Assembly (NCBI RefSeq): GCF_030815085.1
Contig: NZ_JAUSWG010000002.1
Source of the DNA: Paraclostridium ghonii
GTDB lineage: Bacteria > Bacillota > Clostridia > Peptostreptococcales > Peptostreptococcaceae
Strand: one strand, 5' to 3'
DNA: 64,000 nt
The notes under the pieces were generated by a model. That model saw nothing but the letters and a program-made list of their open reading frames with translations, searched no databases and was not told the origin of the DNA. This document shows, in pieces, positions 25,416 through 32,310 of this stretch. How positions within the stretch are numbered: the first letter of the stretch is position 1; the number at the start of each line of letters is the position of its first letter. Position numbers and translations under genes: made by a program.

Positions 25416-27689
25416 TTAGTTTTTGGTAACTACCTTTTCCCATCCTTGAGATTTATCTGGTTCTTCTCCTTTAACCCACCATTTAGCTATATATTTTTCG
25501 CCTTTAAATATAACTACATCTCCTTTTAAGTATATTTTATTTGAATCATAGGTATCTTTTGATGGTTCTTCCCCTTTTTTTATCACAGTTATAACTCTTT
25601 CTTTTTCTGTCTTTATTCCTTTACTATCTTCAACTGAGTAAATTAACTTATATGTTCCTTCTTTAGATGTATCAACAAAACCATCTACTTTAATTTTATT
25701 TGTTATATCTCTATTTTCATTATCTATAGCCTTAACTCCATCTAATTTATCAAATGAATCTCCAATATTTATAGTTTTATCGTCTGCCCCAATTAATTTA
25801 GGAGCTTGGTTTCCTTGTGGAGGTGCTACTTGTGAATTATCAAATATTAATTGTCTATACATATCAACACCATTTTGTGATATTCGTTGCACAAGATCTA
25901 TACTTGATATATTTGCATCTCCTTTTAATTTAAAAGTATATGTTTTTCCCGGCTCTATATTTTTCCCTTCCCAAACAGACTGTAAATCTACTATTGTATA
26001 TCCATTTTCATAAGTAATGCTTCCAGCCATGTTATCTCCTGCTTTTAAAGCTTTATTACTTTTTATATACAATTTAGGAGCTTTTATTGTTTCAGCACCT
26101 TTTTCTACAGATGATAATACTTCTTGTGATTCTTCTAACACTTCATTATTTTTTATAGTTATTTGATATCCATTTTTATCTTCTCCCCATTGTTCTTGAT
26201 ATGGACTTATTGATGTTTTTATATCTAGCTTTGAAAAAGTTAATTCATTTGCTGGCAATTTATCACTTCCAAATAGCCCTTCTTTTGAGGCTTTGGTTAA
26301 TTCATCTCTTTTGCTAGAGTCAGTTTTAGCATCTTGAGATGCCATCCAAGCTATCATACCGCCTAAATCATTTTCATTTACATATTTAGTTTTTTCTTTT
26401 ATTGATTTAACATTATCATATGTGAAAAGCTTACCTGTGCTTTCATCATAAAGATAAGGTGCTTTTGCTTTATCATCCCAATATTCTTTTAATCCTGGAT
26501 AGTTTGATTTTAATTTTTGTAGACTTCTATATGACCATACACCGCCCATACGGCCTCCATCTCCTGATGCTAGAGGAGCTTCATTTATAGCTCCTCTTGA
26601 TGGCGTTTGATCTGCATCTTTTGTAGTTATTGAAGCTTTGTTAAATATTCCTGGCAAAGAATTATTACTCCCCTTTTCTACTTTATCCCAACCACGAGTA
26701 TAGTAAGCTGCTCCAATTACAATTTTATCTTTTTGAGCTCCTTGTTTAATTAGATAATTTACAGTTTCATCTACTGATAAATTATTACCTTTTATAGGCT
26801 CATCTGGATTTGAATAAAGTCCACTTTGATGACCACTATATTCATCCCATGCCCCTCTCATGTCGTAACTCATTATATTTGCAAAATCCACAACATTAAA
26901 AAGATTTTTTATATCTATACCTAAATCAACTTTACTCTTAGGAGCAGGTAGTGCTACAGATAATTCATAATTTTTATTTATTTCAAGGCTTTTCTTATCA
27001 AGCTCTGTTCTAAATTCTTGCAAAAGTTTTATATAGTTTTCTTTATCTGCCTTAGTTGAATGAGGCGTACCTTCGTCATTTTTATTATCTACCAAGTCTG
27101 GTTGCCTTACATCGCATGGATATTCCCAGTCAATATCTACAAAATCCATATTTGTATATTCTATAAACTTTAATATATTTTTAACAAAATTTGCTCTTTT
27201 TTCTGGATTCGCAGCCACTTCTGAGAAATCTCCAGATTTTGACCACCCTCCAAGTGATACTCCTATTTTTAAATTTGGATTCTTTGCTTTCAATTCCTGA
27301 AATGCATTTAATATCCCAGCATTAGGTGCTCCCCACTGAACTCCATCTTGACCTACAGGTGCCCCCACAGCGGCATCTTTATCTGTAAACTTTAAATTCC
27401 CATTTGAATCAAAATCTAAAAAAGCAAAATTTAAATGAGTTAACTTATCTGCTGGTATGTCTTTAGGATAAAAATTTTCCTGACCTCCCCAAATTGACCA
27501 GTCTCCATAATACATAACATTTCTTTTTTGATTTTGATTTGTAGTATATCTAATTTCAGTCATATCTTTTTCTTTTGCATTTACTATAGTATTGTCACTT
27601 AAGTACAATCCTTGTGTCATAATCATAGACATCATTACAGCTGTAACTACTTTACTTTTACGTTTCTTTAATTTTTTTAAATTTTTCAT
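25416..27689 (-). CDS. Secreted GH18 chitinase with Ig-like and chitin-binding domains
   Basis: Extracellular endo- or processive chitinase of 757 residues. Signal peptide about 1-38; GH18 barrel about 55-470 with SLGGW (SxGG motif) and catalytic DFVDIDWEYP (D185, D187, E189), including the alpha+beta insertion typical of ChiA/subfamily A. A beta-sandwich of about 480-630 (cellulose/chitin-binding-like, with EQWGEDKNGYQITIKN) follows, then a DUF5011 Ig-like domain (about 635-705) and one CBM5/12 module (about 715-757). It is first in the chitinase pair and is preceded by a 300-base leader carrying a candidate c-di-GMP riboswitch and terminator. RBS GGGGGGAAAG. Probably acts together with the downstream ChiD-type enzyme on chitin. 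Confidence 0.95.
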   Translation of the reverse strand: MKNLKKLKKRKSKVVTAVMMSMIMTQGLYLSDNTIVNAKEKDMTEIRYTTNQNQKRNVMYYGDWSIWGGQENFYPKDIPADKLTHLNFAFLDFDSNGNLKFTDKDAAVGAPVGQDGVQWGAPNAGILNAFQELKAKNPNLKIGVSLGGWSKSGDFSEVAANPEKRANFVKNILKFIEYTNMDFVDIDWEYPCDVRQPDLVDNKNDEGTPHSTKADKENYIKLLQEFRTELDKKSLEINKNYELSVALPAPKSKVDLGIDIKNLFNVVDFANIMSYDMRGAWDEYSGHQSGLYSNPDEPIKGNNLSVDETVNYLIKQGAQKDKIVIGAAYYTRGWDKVEKGSNNSLPGIFNKASITTKDADQTPSRGAINEAPLASGDGGRMGGVWSYRSLQKLKSNYPGLKEYWDDKAKAPYLYDESTGKLFTYDNVKSIKEKTKYVNENDLGGMIAWMASQDAKTDSSKRDELTKASKEGLFGSDKLPANELTFSKLDIKTSISPYQEQWGEDKNGYQITIKNNEVLEESQEVLSSVEKGAETIKAPKLYIKSNKALKAGDNMAGSITYENGYTIVDLQSVWEGKNIEPGKTYTFKLKGDANISSIDLVQRISQNGVDMYRQLIFDNSQVAPPQGNQAPKLIGADDKTINIGDSFDKLDGVKAIDNENRDITNKIKVDGFVDTSKEGTYKLIYSVEDSKGIKTEKERVITVIKKGEEPSKDTYDSNKIYLKGDVVIFKGEKYIAKWWVKGEEPDKSQGWEKVVTKN

Positions 27690-27759
27690 TCTTTCCCCCC
27701 ACTTGGCCTACATTAGGTTCATATTGACTAAAGTTGGGCTAAATGATGTTATTTTATTA

Positions 27760-27790
27760 ATAAAAAAAACTACTCCTAAAGAGTAGTTTT
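27760..27790 (-). terminator. Leader terminator upstream of chitinase
   Basis: On the minus strand AAAACTACTC-tttag-GAGTAGTTTT runs into T8, a strong intrinsic terminator about 70 bases before the chitinase start. No gene ends here, so it is a regulated leader terminator. Confidence 0.85.
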
Positions 27791-27852
27791 GATGATACAG
27801 TTAAAAAAGCATATAATAATTTTGTATAAAAACAAAAACTATGTATATGCTT

Positions 27853-27938
27853 TTTAAACTGAGTAGCCAATGTACATACGCATACCTTAGCCTCTATAAC
27901 TTTTCGTCATTTAATTTCCCTAACTTGCCTATTAATTT
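27853..27938 (-). promoter_or_regulatory. Candidate cyclic-di-GMP-I (GEMM) riboswitch of the chitinase operon
   Basis: On the minus strand the leader reads in order AGGCAAG, a GAAA tetraloop stem (TTAGGGAAATTAAA), GACGAAAAG, TATAGAGGCTAAGG, and TTGGCTACTCAG. Clostridial GEMM-I aptamers have AGGCAAAC, GAAA tetraloop, GACGCAAAGC, TATAGGGyCTAAGG and GGTAGCCAGG in the same order and spacing; the pairings hold through wobble pairs. Several conserved bases differ (GACGA for GACGC), so it may be degenerate or of altered specificity. A 17-bp stem that begins with its final CAGTT and the terminator at 27760-27790 follow it, as an expression platform would. Confidence 0.5.
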
Positions 27939-27949
27939 TTATAAACATG

Positions 27950-27987
27950 ATATAATTAATTGGTAATTATTACCAAATTAATTATAT
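27950..27987. terminator. AT-rich palindrome downstream of lipoprotein gene
   Basis: ATATAATTAATTGGTAAT and its near-perfect complement form a 38-base palindrome between the lipoprotein gene end and the chitinase leader. It probably ends the lipoprotein transcript, but it may instead belong to the chitinase promoter region; no strong T-run follows. Confidence 0.45.
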
Positions 27988-28027
27988 CAGACCTTTTTCT
28001 GATGTACAACACAATTTTTATTATTTA

Positions 28028-28702
28028 TTATTTATTATTCTTATTCCTTCTTTTTTTAAGAATAAATACTGCTAATCCTAAAATTAAAATTATTCCTAAA
28101 ATTGATAATATCATTATATTCTTCACATTTGGAATCTTAGCTTTTACATGTATATTCTCTAAATTTGATAAATTTAAATTCCAGTTATATGTGTATATTC
28201 CATCCTTTTTTGAATTTGAATTAGCATTTGACTCAACCAGCTCCATTGGTATATTTAAATTAAAGTTTAAATCAAATCCTGACCCAAATAAATTAAGCAT
28301 ACCCATTTCTTCATTGCTTATGTTTTTATTCATATAATCTTTTAATTTTATATTTATATCGTATGTGTTAGATAGAAAACTGTCTACTTTCTTTACACTT
28401 ACTAAATCGTCAAATTTATCTATACCTTTGATATTATTTTGTTTTAAATTTGCAATATTTCCTAAGTTTTCAGTTATTTTATATCCAGTTTTACCTTGCT
28501 CTGTTATTTTCTCAACACTATCGTAATTTGACTTTAATTCTTGTTCATTTATTCCATTCATTAAGTAATCACTACTTAATATTTTCGCTGTAACACTTGC
28601 GTTTCCTTTTTTGTCTATATTAAGAGATATATCTGAATTTACACAACCAGTTAACATTACAACCGATATAATCATAAATATAGAAATAAGTATTTTTTTC
28701 AT
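28028..28702 (-). CDS. LppM-like (DUF3153) membrane-anchored lipoprotein
   Basis: Surface lipoprotein of 224 residues. A signal peptide with lipobox LTGC (Cys at about 20) is followed by NSDISLNIDKKGNASVTAKI, the start of an LppM/DUF3153-type beta-rich domain, and a C-terminal transmembrane helix (about 194-215) with a basic tail, so it is anchored at both ends. The open frame reaches 28744, but the ATG at 28702 has TTTGGAGGAAATCAT before it and gives the correct signal peptide. Family function is unknown; in other Firmicutes it is cell-envelope associated. Confidence 0.82.
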   Translation of the reverse strand: MKKILISIFMIISVVMLTGCVNSDISLNIDKKGNASVTAKILSSDYLMNGINEQELKSNYDSVEKITEQGKTGYKITENLGNIANLKQNNIKGIDKFDDLVSVKKVDSFLSNTYDINIKLKDYMNKNISNEEMGMLNLFGSGFDLNFNLNIPMELVESNANSNSKKDGIYTYNWNLNLSNLENIHVKAKIPNVKNIMILSILGIILILGLAVFILKKRRNKNNK

Positions 28703-28900
28703 ATGATTTCCTCCAAATTTTAATTTATATAAATATATTAACATATTATGTAAAAAAATATTTATTTCTATATATTAAAATTTTTTAATTAAATTTTTAA
28801 CTTAACATTGTATGATTAGTATATTTTATCTGCATTTCATGGTAAAACACCGGATATTAATATTTTTAAAATTGTTCTATTATTTCTCACAAATGAAGAA

Positions 28901-29557
28901 TTATGCTAATACTGTTGTAAAATATGAAATAGAATTGTACAAGAAATGTGCTAAAATACAGCAAATCAAACAATCAGTATTTATATATAGTAAACCCAAT
29001 ATTAAACCGCAAATTAAAGCTGATACAGTTTGAACAAAATTAAAGTGTAATAGTGCAAATAAAAAAGTTGACACCATAAGAGCTGTAATAATACCGTACT
29101 TGTTCTGTAATCCTTTTAAAACATAGCCTCTCATTAATATTTCTTCAATTACTGGAGCAAGTAAACAAATTCGAATAAAGCTTACAACTGGTTCTTGTTT
29201 TAATACAATTAAAGTTTCTTGATAAGCTTCTCCACTCATCGGAAACATTCTATCAAAAACTGGGTCTAAACATTTATCTAGCAATAAAAAAAATAAAATA
29301 GAACAGCCAATAGCTAGTGTAATCCCCCTTATAGAAATATTTTTAAAAATATTAATATTAAATGAAGATTTTCTAGTTAACCATATAATAAATAGTACAT
29401 TAAAAACAATTAGTGTTGTAATATTTAACCATGATGATATGTTTTTATCAAAATTTCTCCATATAGTTATATCAATTGCTGTTGTAATTACTCCACACAT
29501 AAAAAAATAAATTACTGTCCAAAGAACCACATTGCCTATATTTAATTTATGTTCCAT
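28901..29557 (-). CDS. CPBP-family intramembrane glutamic protease
   Basis: Membrane protease of the CAAX prenyl endopeptidase/bacteriocin-processing (CPBP, Abi) family, about 218 residues and six to seven helices. The three catalytic motifs are present: EEILMRG (EExxxR), FALLHFN (FxxxH) and HFLYNS (HxxxN/B). I place the start at the second Met (29557) because the first ATG (29572) is fused to the only ribosome-binding-like string (AAAGGATG), leaving no spacing; the alternative adds five residues. Such proteins process peptides or protect against bacteriocins; no bacteriocin gene is adjacent. Confidence 0.88.
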   Translation of the reverse strand: MEHKLNIGNVVLWTVIYFFMCGVITTAIDITIWRNFDKNISSWLNITTLIVFNVLFIIWLTRKSSFNINIFKNISIRGITLAIGCSILFFLLLDKCLDPVFDRMFPMSGEAYQETLIVLKQEPVVSFIRICLLAPVIEEILMRGYVLKGLQNKYGIITALMVSTFLFALLHFNFVQTVSALICGLILGLLYINTDCLICCILAHFLYNSISYFTTVLA

Positions 29558-29765
29558 AATATATAAATTCATCCTTTCTATGATAATATTGTTAATCTTA
29601 TTTTATAAAAAATTCTATTGTACTTCCCATACATTTATAACAGTTACTAACTACAATTAAATTATAATCTTAATTATACATATAAGTAAATTAAATATTG
29701 GATTACAAAATAATTTAAATATATATAGAATTATATAGTTTTAATATGAAAACTCTTCAAAAAAT

Positions 29766-29803
29766 AAAAAGAATAGTTTACACTAGGCAAACTATCCTTT
29801 TTA
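29766..29803 (-). terminator. Terminator of hcp
   Basis: Stem AAAAAGGATAGTTT/AAACTATTCTTTTT with one mismatch and a short loop, flanked by A and T runs, immediately after the hcp stop. Confidence 0.88.
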
Positions 29804-29808
29804 AAAAA

Positions 29809-31446
29809 TTATCCTAAAAACATTTTTAAATCATCTTCAACATTTGTTATCCCACCTATACCAAAGTTTTCAACTAATACTTTAGCTACATTTGGTGATA
29901 AAAATGCTGGTAATGTTGGCCCTAAGTGTATATTTTTTACCCCTAGGTATAATAGTGATAATAATACTATTACTGCCTTTTGCTCATACCATGCTATATT
30001 AAATGCTATTGGTAATTCATTTATATCTTGTAATTCAAATACCTCTTTAAGTTTTAATGCGATAAGTGCTAATGAGTATGAGTCATTACATTGTCCTGCA
30101 TCTAATACTCTAGGTATTCCGTTTATATCTCCTAAGTTTAGTTTATTGTACTTATATTTTGAACATCCTGCAGTTAAAATTACTGTATCTTTTGGTATAG
30201 CCTTCGCAAATTCTGTATAGTAGTTTCTTGATTTAGCTCTTCCATCACATCCTGCCATAACAAAGAATTTCTTTATTGCTCCGCTTTTAACTGCTTCTAC
30301 TACTGCATCTGCTAATACAAATACTTGGTTATGTGCAAATCCTCCAACTATTTCTCCTTTTTCTATTTCAGTAGGAGGTTGGCAGTTTTTAGCTTGTTCT
30401 ATTATTTCTGAGAAGTCTTTATTGTCTTCACTAATACCATTTATATGCTTAGCTCCTGCAAATCCAGCAGCTCCTGTAGTATATATTCTATCCCTGTAAC
30501 TATCTTTTGGTGGTACTATACAGTTTGTAGTCATTAATATTGGCCCATTAAAGCTTTCAAACTCTTCTTTTTGTTTCCACCAAGCATTTCCATAGTTTCC
30601 TGCAAAGTGAGAATACTTTTTAAATGCTGGATAATAGTGAGCTGGAAGCATCTCTGAATGAGTATATACATCTACTCCAGTTCCTTCTGTTTGTTTTAAT
30701 AGTAGTTCTAAGTCTTTTAAATCATGTCCTGATATAAGTATTCCTGGATTATTTCTAACCCCTATGTTAACCTTAGTTATTTCTGGATGTCCATAAGTTC
30801 CCGTATTTGCGCTATCAAGTAAAGCCATTCCATCTACCCCAACTTTACCAGTTTCTAAAGTTAATTCTATTAATTCATTTATACTTAAGCTATCATTTAA
30901 AATCTTAGATAAAGTTGATTGCATGAAAGTATTTATTTTTTCATCATCATATCCTAGTGCATTAGCATGCTTCATATATGCTGATAAACCTTTTAAACCA
31001 TATATTATTAATTCTCTTAAACTTCTTATATCTTCATTTTTAGTTTCTAAAACTCCAACTTTAGTTGATTTTTTATCCATTTCTGCATTTGAACTTGCAT
31101 TCCATAAAGCTGCTTCTGACAAGTTATCTTTATTCCTTAATTTTGATAATAACTCTTGTTTTGTTTCTAATGTTTCTTTTACTCTTGCATAAAACACTTC
31201 ATCATCAAAATTTGCATTAGTTATAGTAGTAAATAAATTTATAGTTATTAAATGATTAACCTCATCACTTATTTTTTCCCCTTCTTCTCTAAGTCTTGTT
31301 GTAACTTCACATAATCCTTTTGTTGTATATATTAAAAGATCTTGCATTCTAGCTAAATCTGGTGATTTTCCACAAACGCCAAACTTTGTACATCCTGTGC
31401 ATCCTGCTGTTTCTTGACATTGAAAACAAAACATTTTATTTTCCAT
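29809..31446 (-). CDS. hcp: Hybrid-cluster protein (hydroxylamine reductase)
   Basis: Cytoplasmic Fe-S protein of 545 residues that reduces hydroxylamine or nitric oxide and protects anaerobes from nitrosative stress. The N-terminal cysteine cluster (CFQCQETAGCTGC...GVCG) binds a cubane; ligands of the hybrid 4Fe-2S-2O cluster are visible in SGHDLK, HSEMLPAHYYP, TTNCIVPP, AGCDGR, TAGCSKYKYN, DAGQCNDSYS and the final GGITNVEDDL. Length and motifs fit the short class without the N-terminal extension. RBS TTTGGAGGAAC. It has its own promoter with an FNR/CRP-type palindrome upstream and is monocistronic. Confidence 0.97.
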   Translation of the reverse strand: MENKMFCFQCQETAGCTGCTKFGVCGKSPDLARMQDLLIYTTKGLCEVTTRLREEGEKISDEVNHLITINLFTTITNANFDDEVFYARVKETLETKQELLSKLRNKDNLSEAALWNASSNAEMDKKSTKVGVLETKNEDIRSLRELIIYGLKGLSAYMKHANALGYDDEKINTFMQSTLSKILNDSLSINELIELTLETGKVGVDGMALLDSANTGTYGHPEITKVNIGVRNNPGILISGHDLKDLELLLKQTEGTGVDVYTHSEMLPAHYYPAFKKYSHFAGNYGNAWWKQKEEFESFNGPILMTTNCIVPPKDSYRDRIYTTGAAGFAGAKHINGISEDNKDFSEIIEQAKNCQPPTEIEKGEIVGGFAHNQVFVLADAVVEAVKSGAIKKFFVMAGCDGRAKSRNYYTEFAKAIPKDTVILTAGCSKYKYNKLNLGDINGIPRVLDAGQCNDSYSLALIALKLKEVFELQDINELPIAFNIAWYEQKAVIVLLSLLYLGVKNIHLGPTLPAFLSPNVAKVLVENFGIGGITNVEDDLKMFLG

Positions 31447-31562
31447 AATAGTTCCTCCAAATAATATTCATTTTATATACACATTATATATTTAAGGCAC
31501 AAAAAAAATCCGTAACACAAGTTACGGATTAATTGAGAATTTATTATATTCCCATAAATCAT
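31430..31562. repeat. Direct repeat, left copy (hcp start and promoter region)
   Basis: The sequence from the hcp start codon through its promoter palindrome to CATAAATCATTT is repeated in diverged, internally deleted form at 32215-32310 in the same orientation. Shared strings include AACAAAACATTTTAT, CATAACACAA/CGTAACACAA and ATTAATTnnGAATTT. Confidence 0.6.
31483..31533 (-). promoter_or_regulatory. hcp promoter with FNR/CRP-type palindrome at about -42
   Basis: On the minus strand TATAAT (31483-31488) is a good -10. A perfect palindrome AATCCGTAAC-ACAA-GTTACGGATT is centred at about 31518, roughly 42 bases before the predicted start near 31476, which is the class II activator position. GTAAC-N4-GTTAC has the 5-4-5 geometry of FNR/CRP-family sites, so an HcpR-like NO-responsive activator is likely. 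The same stem followed by T8 could also act as a terminator, but no minus-strand gene ends here. Confidence 0.55.
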
Positions 31563-31760
31563 TTATCTAGTTTCTTTTGTAACAACCTACTTGTTAATCA
31601 GGTTTATAGTTATAAAATATGCAAATAACAAAATAATCTCATCCCTAAATTCCGATTTATCTATAATAGTAATTCATTGCTCTTTGCTGTGTAACATATC
31701 ATCAACTTTATCATATTTAATTTAATTTTTTTATACCTATATTTTATTTCTCATTTATGT

Positions 31761-31808
31761 TATACTATGGAAGTTAATACCGTAGATGGATGGCTACGGG
31801 GGTTTTTT
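31761..31808 (+). promoter_or_regulatory. Predicted toxin promoter and 5' leader hairpin
   Basis: A -10 box TATACT (31761-31766) is followed 14 bases later by the hairpin CCGTAG-atggatgg-CTACGG running into GGGTTTTTT (31780-31808). The hairpin is a terminator-like structure at the very 5' end of the presumed toxin mRNA. Downstream, CCTCC (31821-31825) can pair with the GGAGG of the toxin's ribosome binding site (31860-31864), enclosing a small AGTGA/TCACT stem, so translation of the full-length mRNA may be self-inhibited. Confidence 0.5.
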
Positions 31809-31875
31809 GAATATTTTTATCCTCCATGGGTTATCAGTGATTATTTCACTATAATCGAAGGAGGTGGTATCAGAT

Positions 31876-32043
31876 ATGCTTGAATTTATATTAATAATAA
31901 TGCTTTTACTTACTTTTATTAGTTTAACTATTAAAAGTAATGTATTTTTTAATTACATACGAATTAAAATTAAGGTAATTGGACTTGATATAGAAATTAA
32001 AAGCAAAGAAAAAAGCGCCCCATCCCACCAAGATAAGCGCTAG
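31876..32043 (+). CDS. Putative type I toxin: small membrane peptide (55 aa)
   Basis: A 55-residue ORF with an exceptionally strong ribosome binding site (GAAGGAGGTGG, nine bases before ATG). The product has one N-terminal transmembrane helix (about 2-19, MLEFILIIMLLLTFISLTI), a basic stretch (NYIRIKIKVIG) and a charged tail with the KEK motif and SAPSHQDKR end. Layout matches TxpA/BsrG-type toxins: hydrophobic helix then KEK-containing polar tail. The last codons coincide with a minus-strand intrinsic terminator, so an antisense RNA ends inside this gene. A plus-strand terminator closes the mRNA at 32106-32138. I know no exact named homologue; the toxin role is inferred from architecture. 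Confidence 0.7.
   Translation: MLEFILIIMLLLTFISLTIKSNVFFNYIRIKIKVIGLDIEIKSKEKSAPSHQDKR
32003..32041 (-). terminator. Minus-strand terminator inside the toxin ORF
   Basis: On the minus strand AGCGC-t-TATC-loop-GATG-gg-GCGCT is followed by TTTTTTC. A GC-rich stem with a U-run inside a coding end is unusual in this AT-rich DNA and signals a real antisense transcript. Confidence 0.75.
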
Positions 32044-32105
32044 TTTCTTAAAGTAGTTTTAAACTTTTAATCTGATAGCCCCAAAACAAAATAAATGTTT
32101 TAAGG

Positions 32106-32138
32106 ATACTCAGTGCTACCAACACTGAGTATTTTTAT
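32106..32138 (+). terminator. Terminator of the toxin mRNA
   Basis: Perfect 10-bp stem ATACTCAGTG/CACTGAGTAT with loop CTACCAA, followed by TTTTTATTT on the plus strand. Confidence 0.88.
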
Positions 32139-32214
32139 TTATATATTTATTATATCAAATTTTAATTAAATTTACACATATATTTTATAATTTTGCTAGC
32201 TTTACTTCTGTCAT

Positions 32215-32310
32215 TTAAACAAAACATTTTATATTTAAAGTACAAATAAAACCCATAACACAATTTACGCATTAATTCGGAATTTGTTATATTTTCATAA
32301 ATTTAAAGTT
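32215..32310. repeat. Direct repeat, right copy (decayed hcp promoter region)
   Basis: Diverged copy of the hcp start/promoter region at 31430-31562, with the ribosome-binding and -10 part deleted and the palindrome decayed (CATAAC-ACAA-TTTACG). Its outer part supplies the last codons and stop of the adenine deaminase gene. The pair flanks the toxin-antitoxin locus. Confidence 0.55.

Larger units (their letters stand above)
32003..32142 (-). ncRNA. Predicted antisense antitoxin RNA
   Basis: On the minus strand TATAAT (32149-32154, with a weak TGTAAA 16 bases upstream) would start an RNA near 32142 that runs to the intrinsic terminator at 32003-32041. The RNA of about 140 bases would be complementary to the 3' end of the toxin ORF and its 3' untranslated region, the overlap used by txpA/RatA and bsrG/SR4 in Bacillus and the RCd antitoxins of Clostridioides. 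The ends are predicted from sequence only. Confidence 0.55.
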
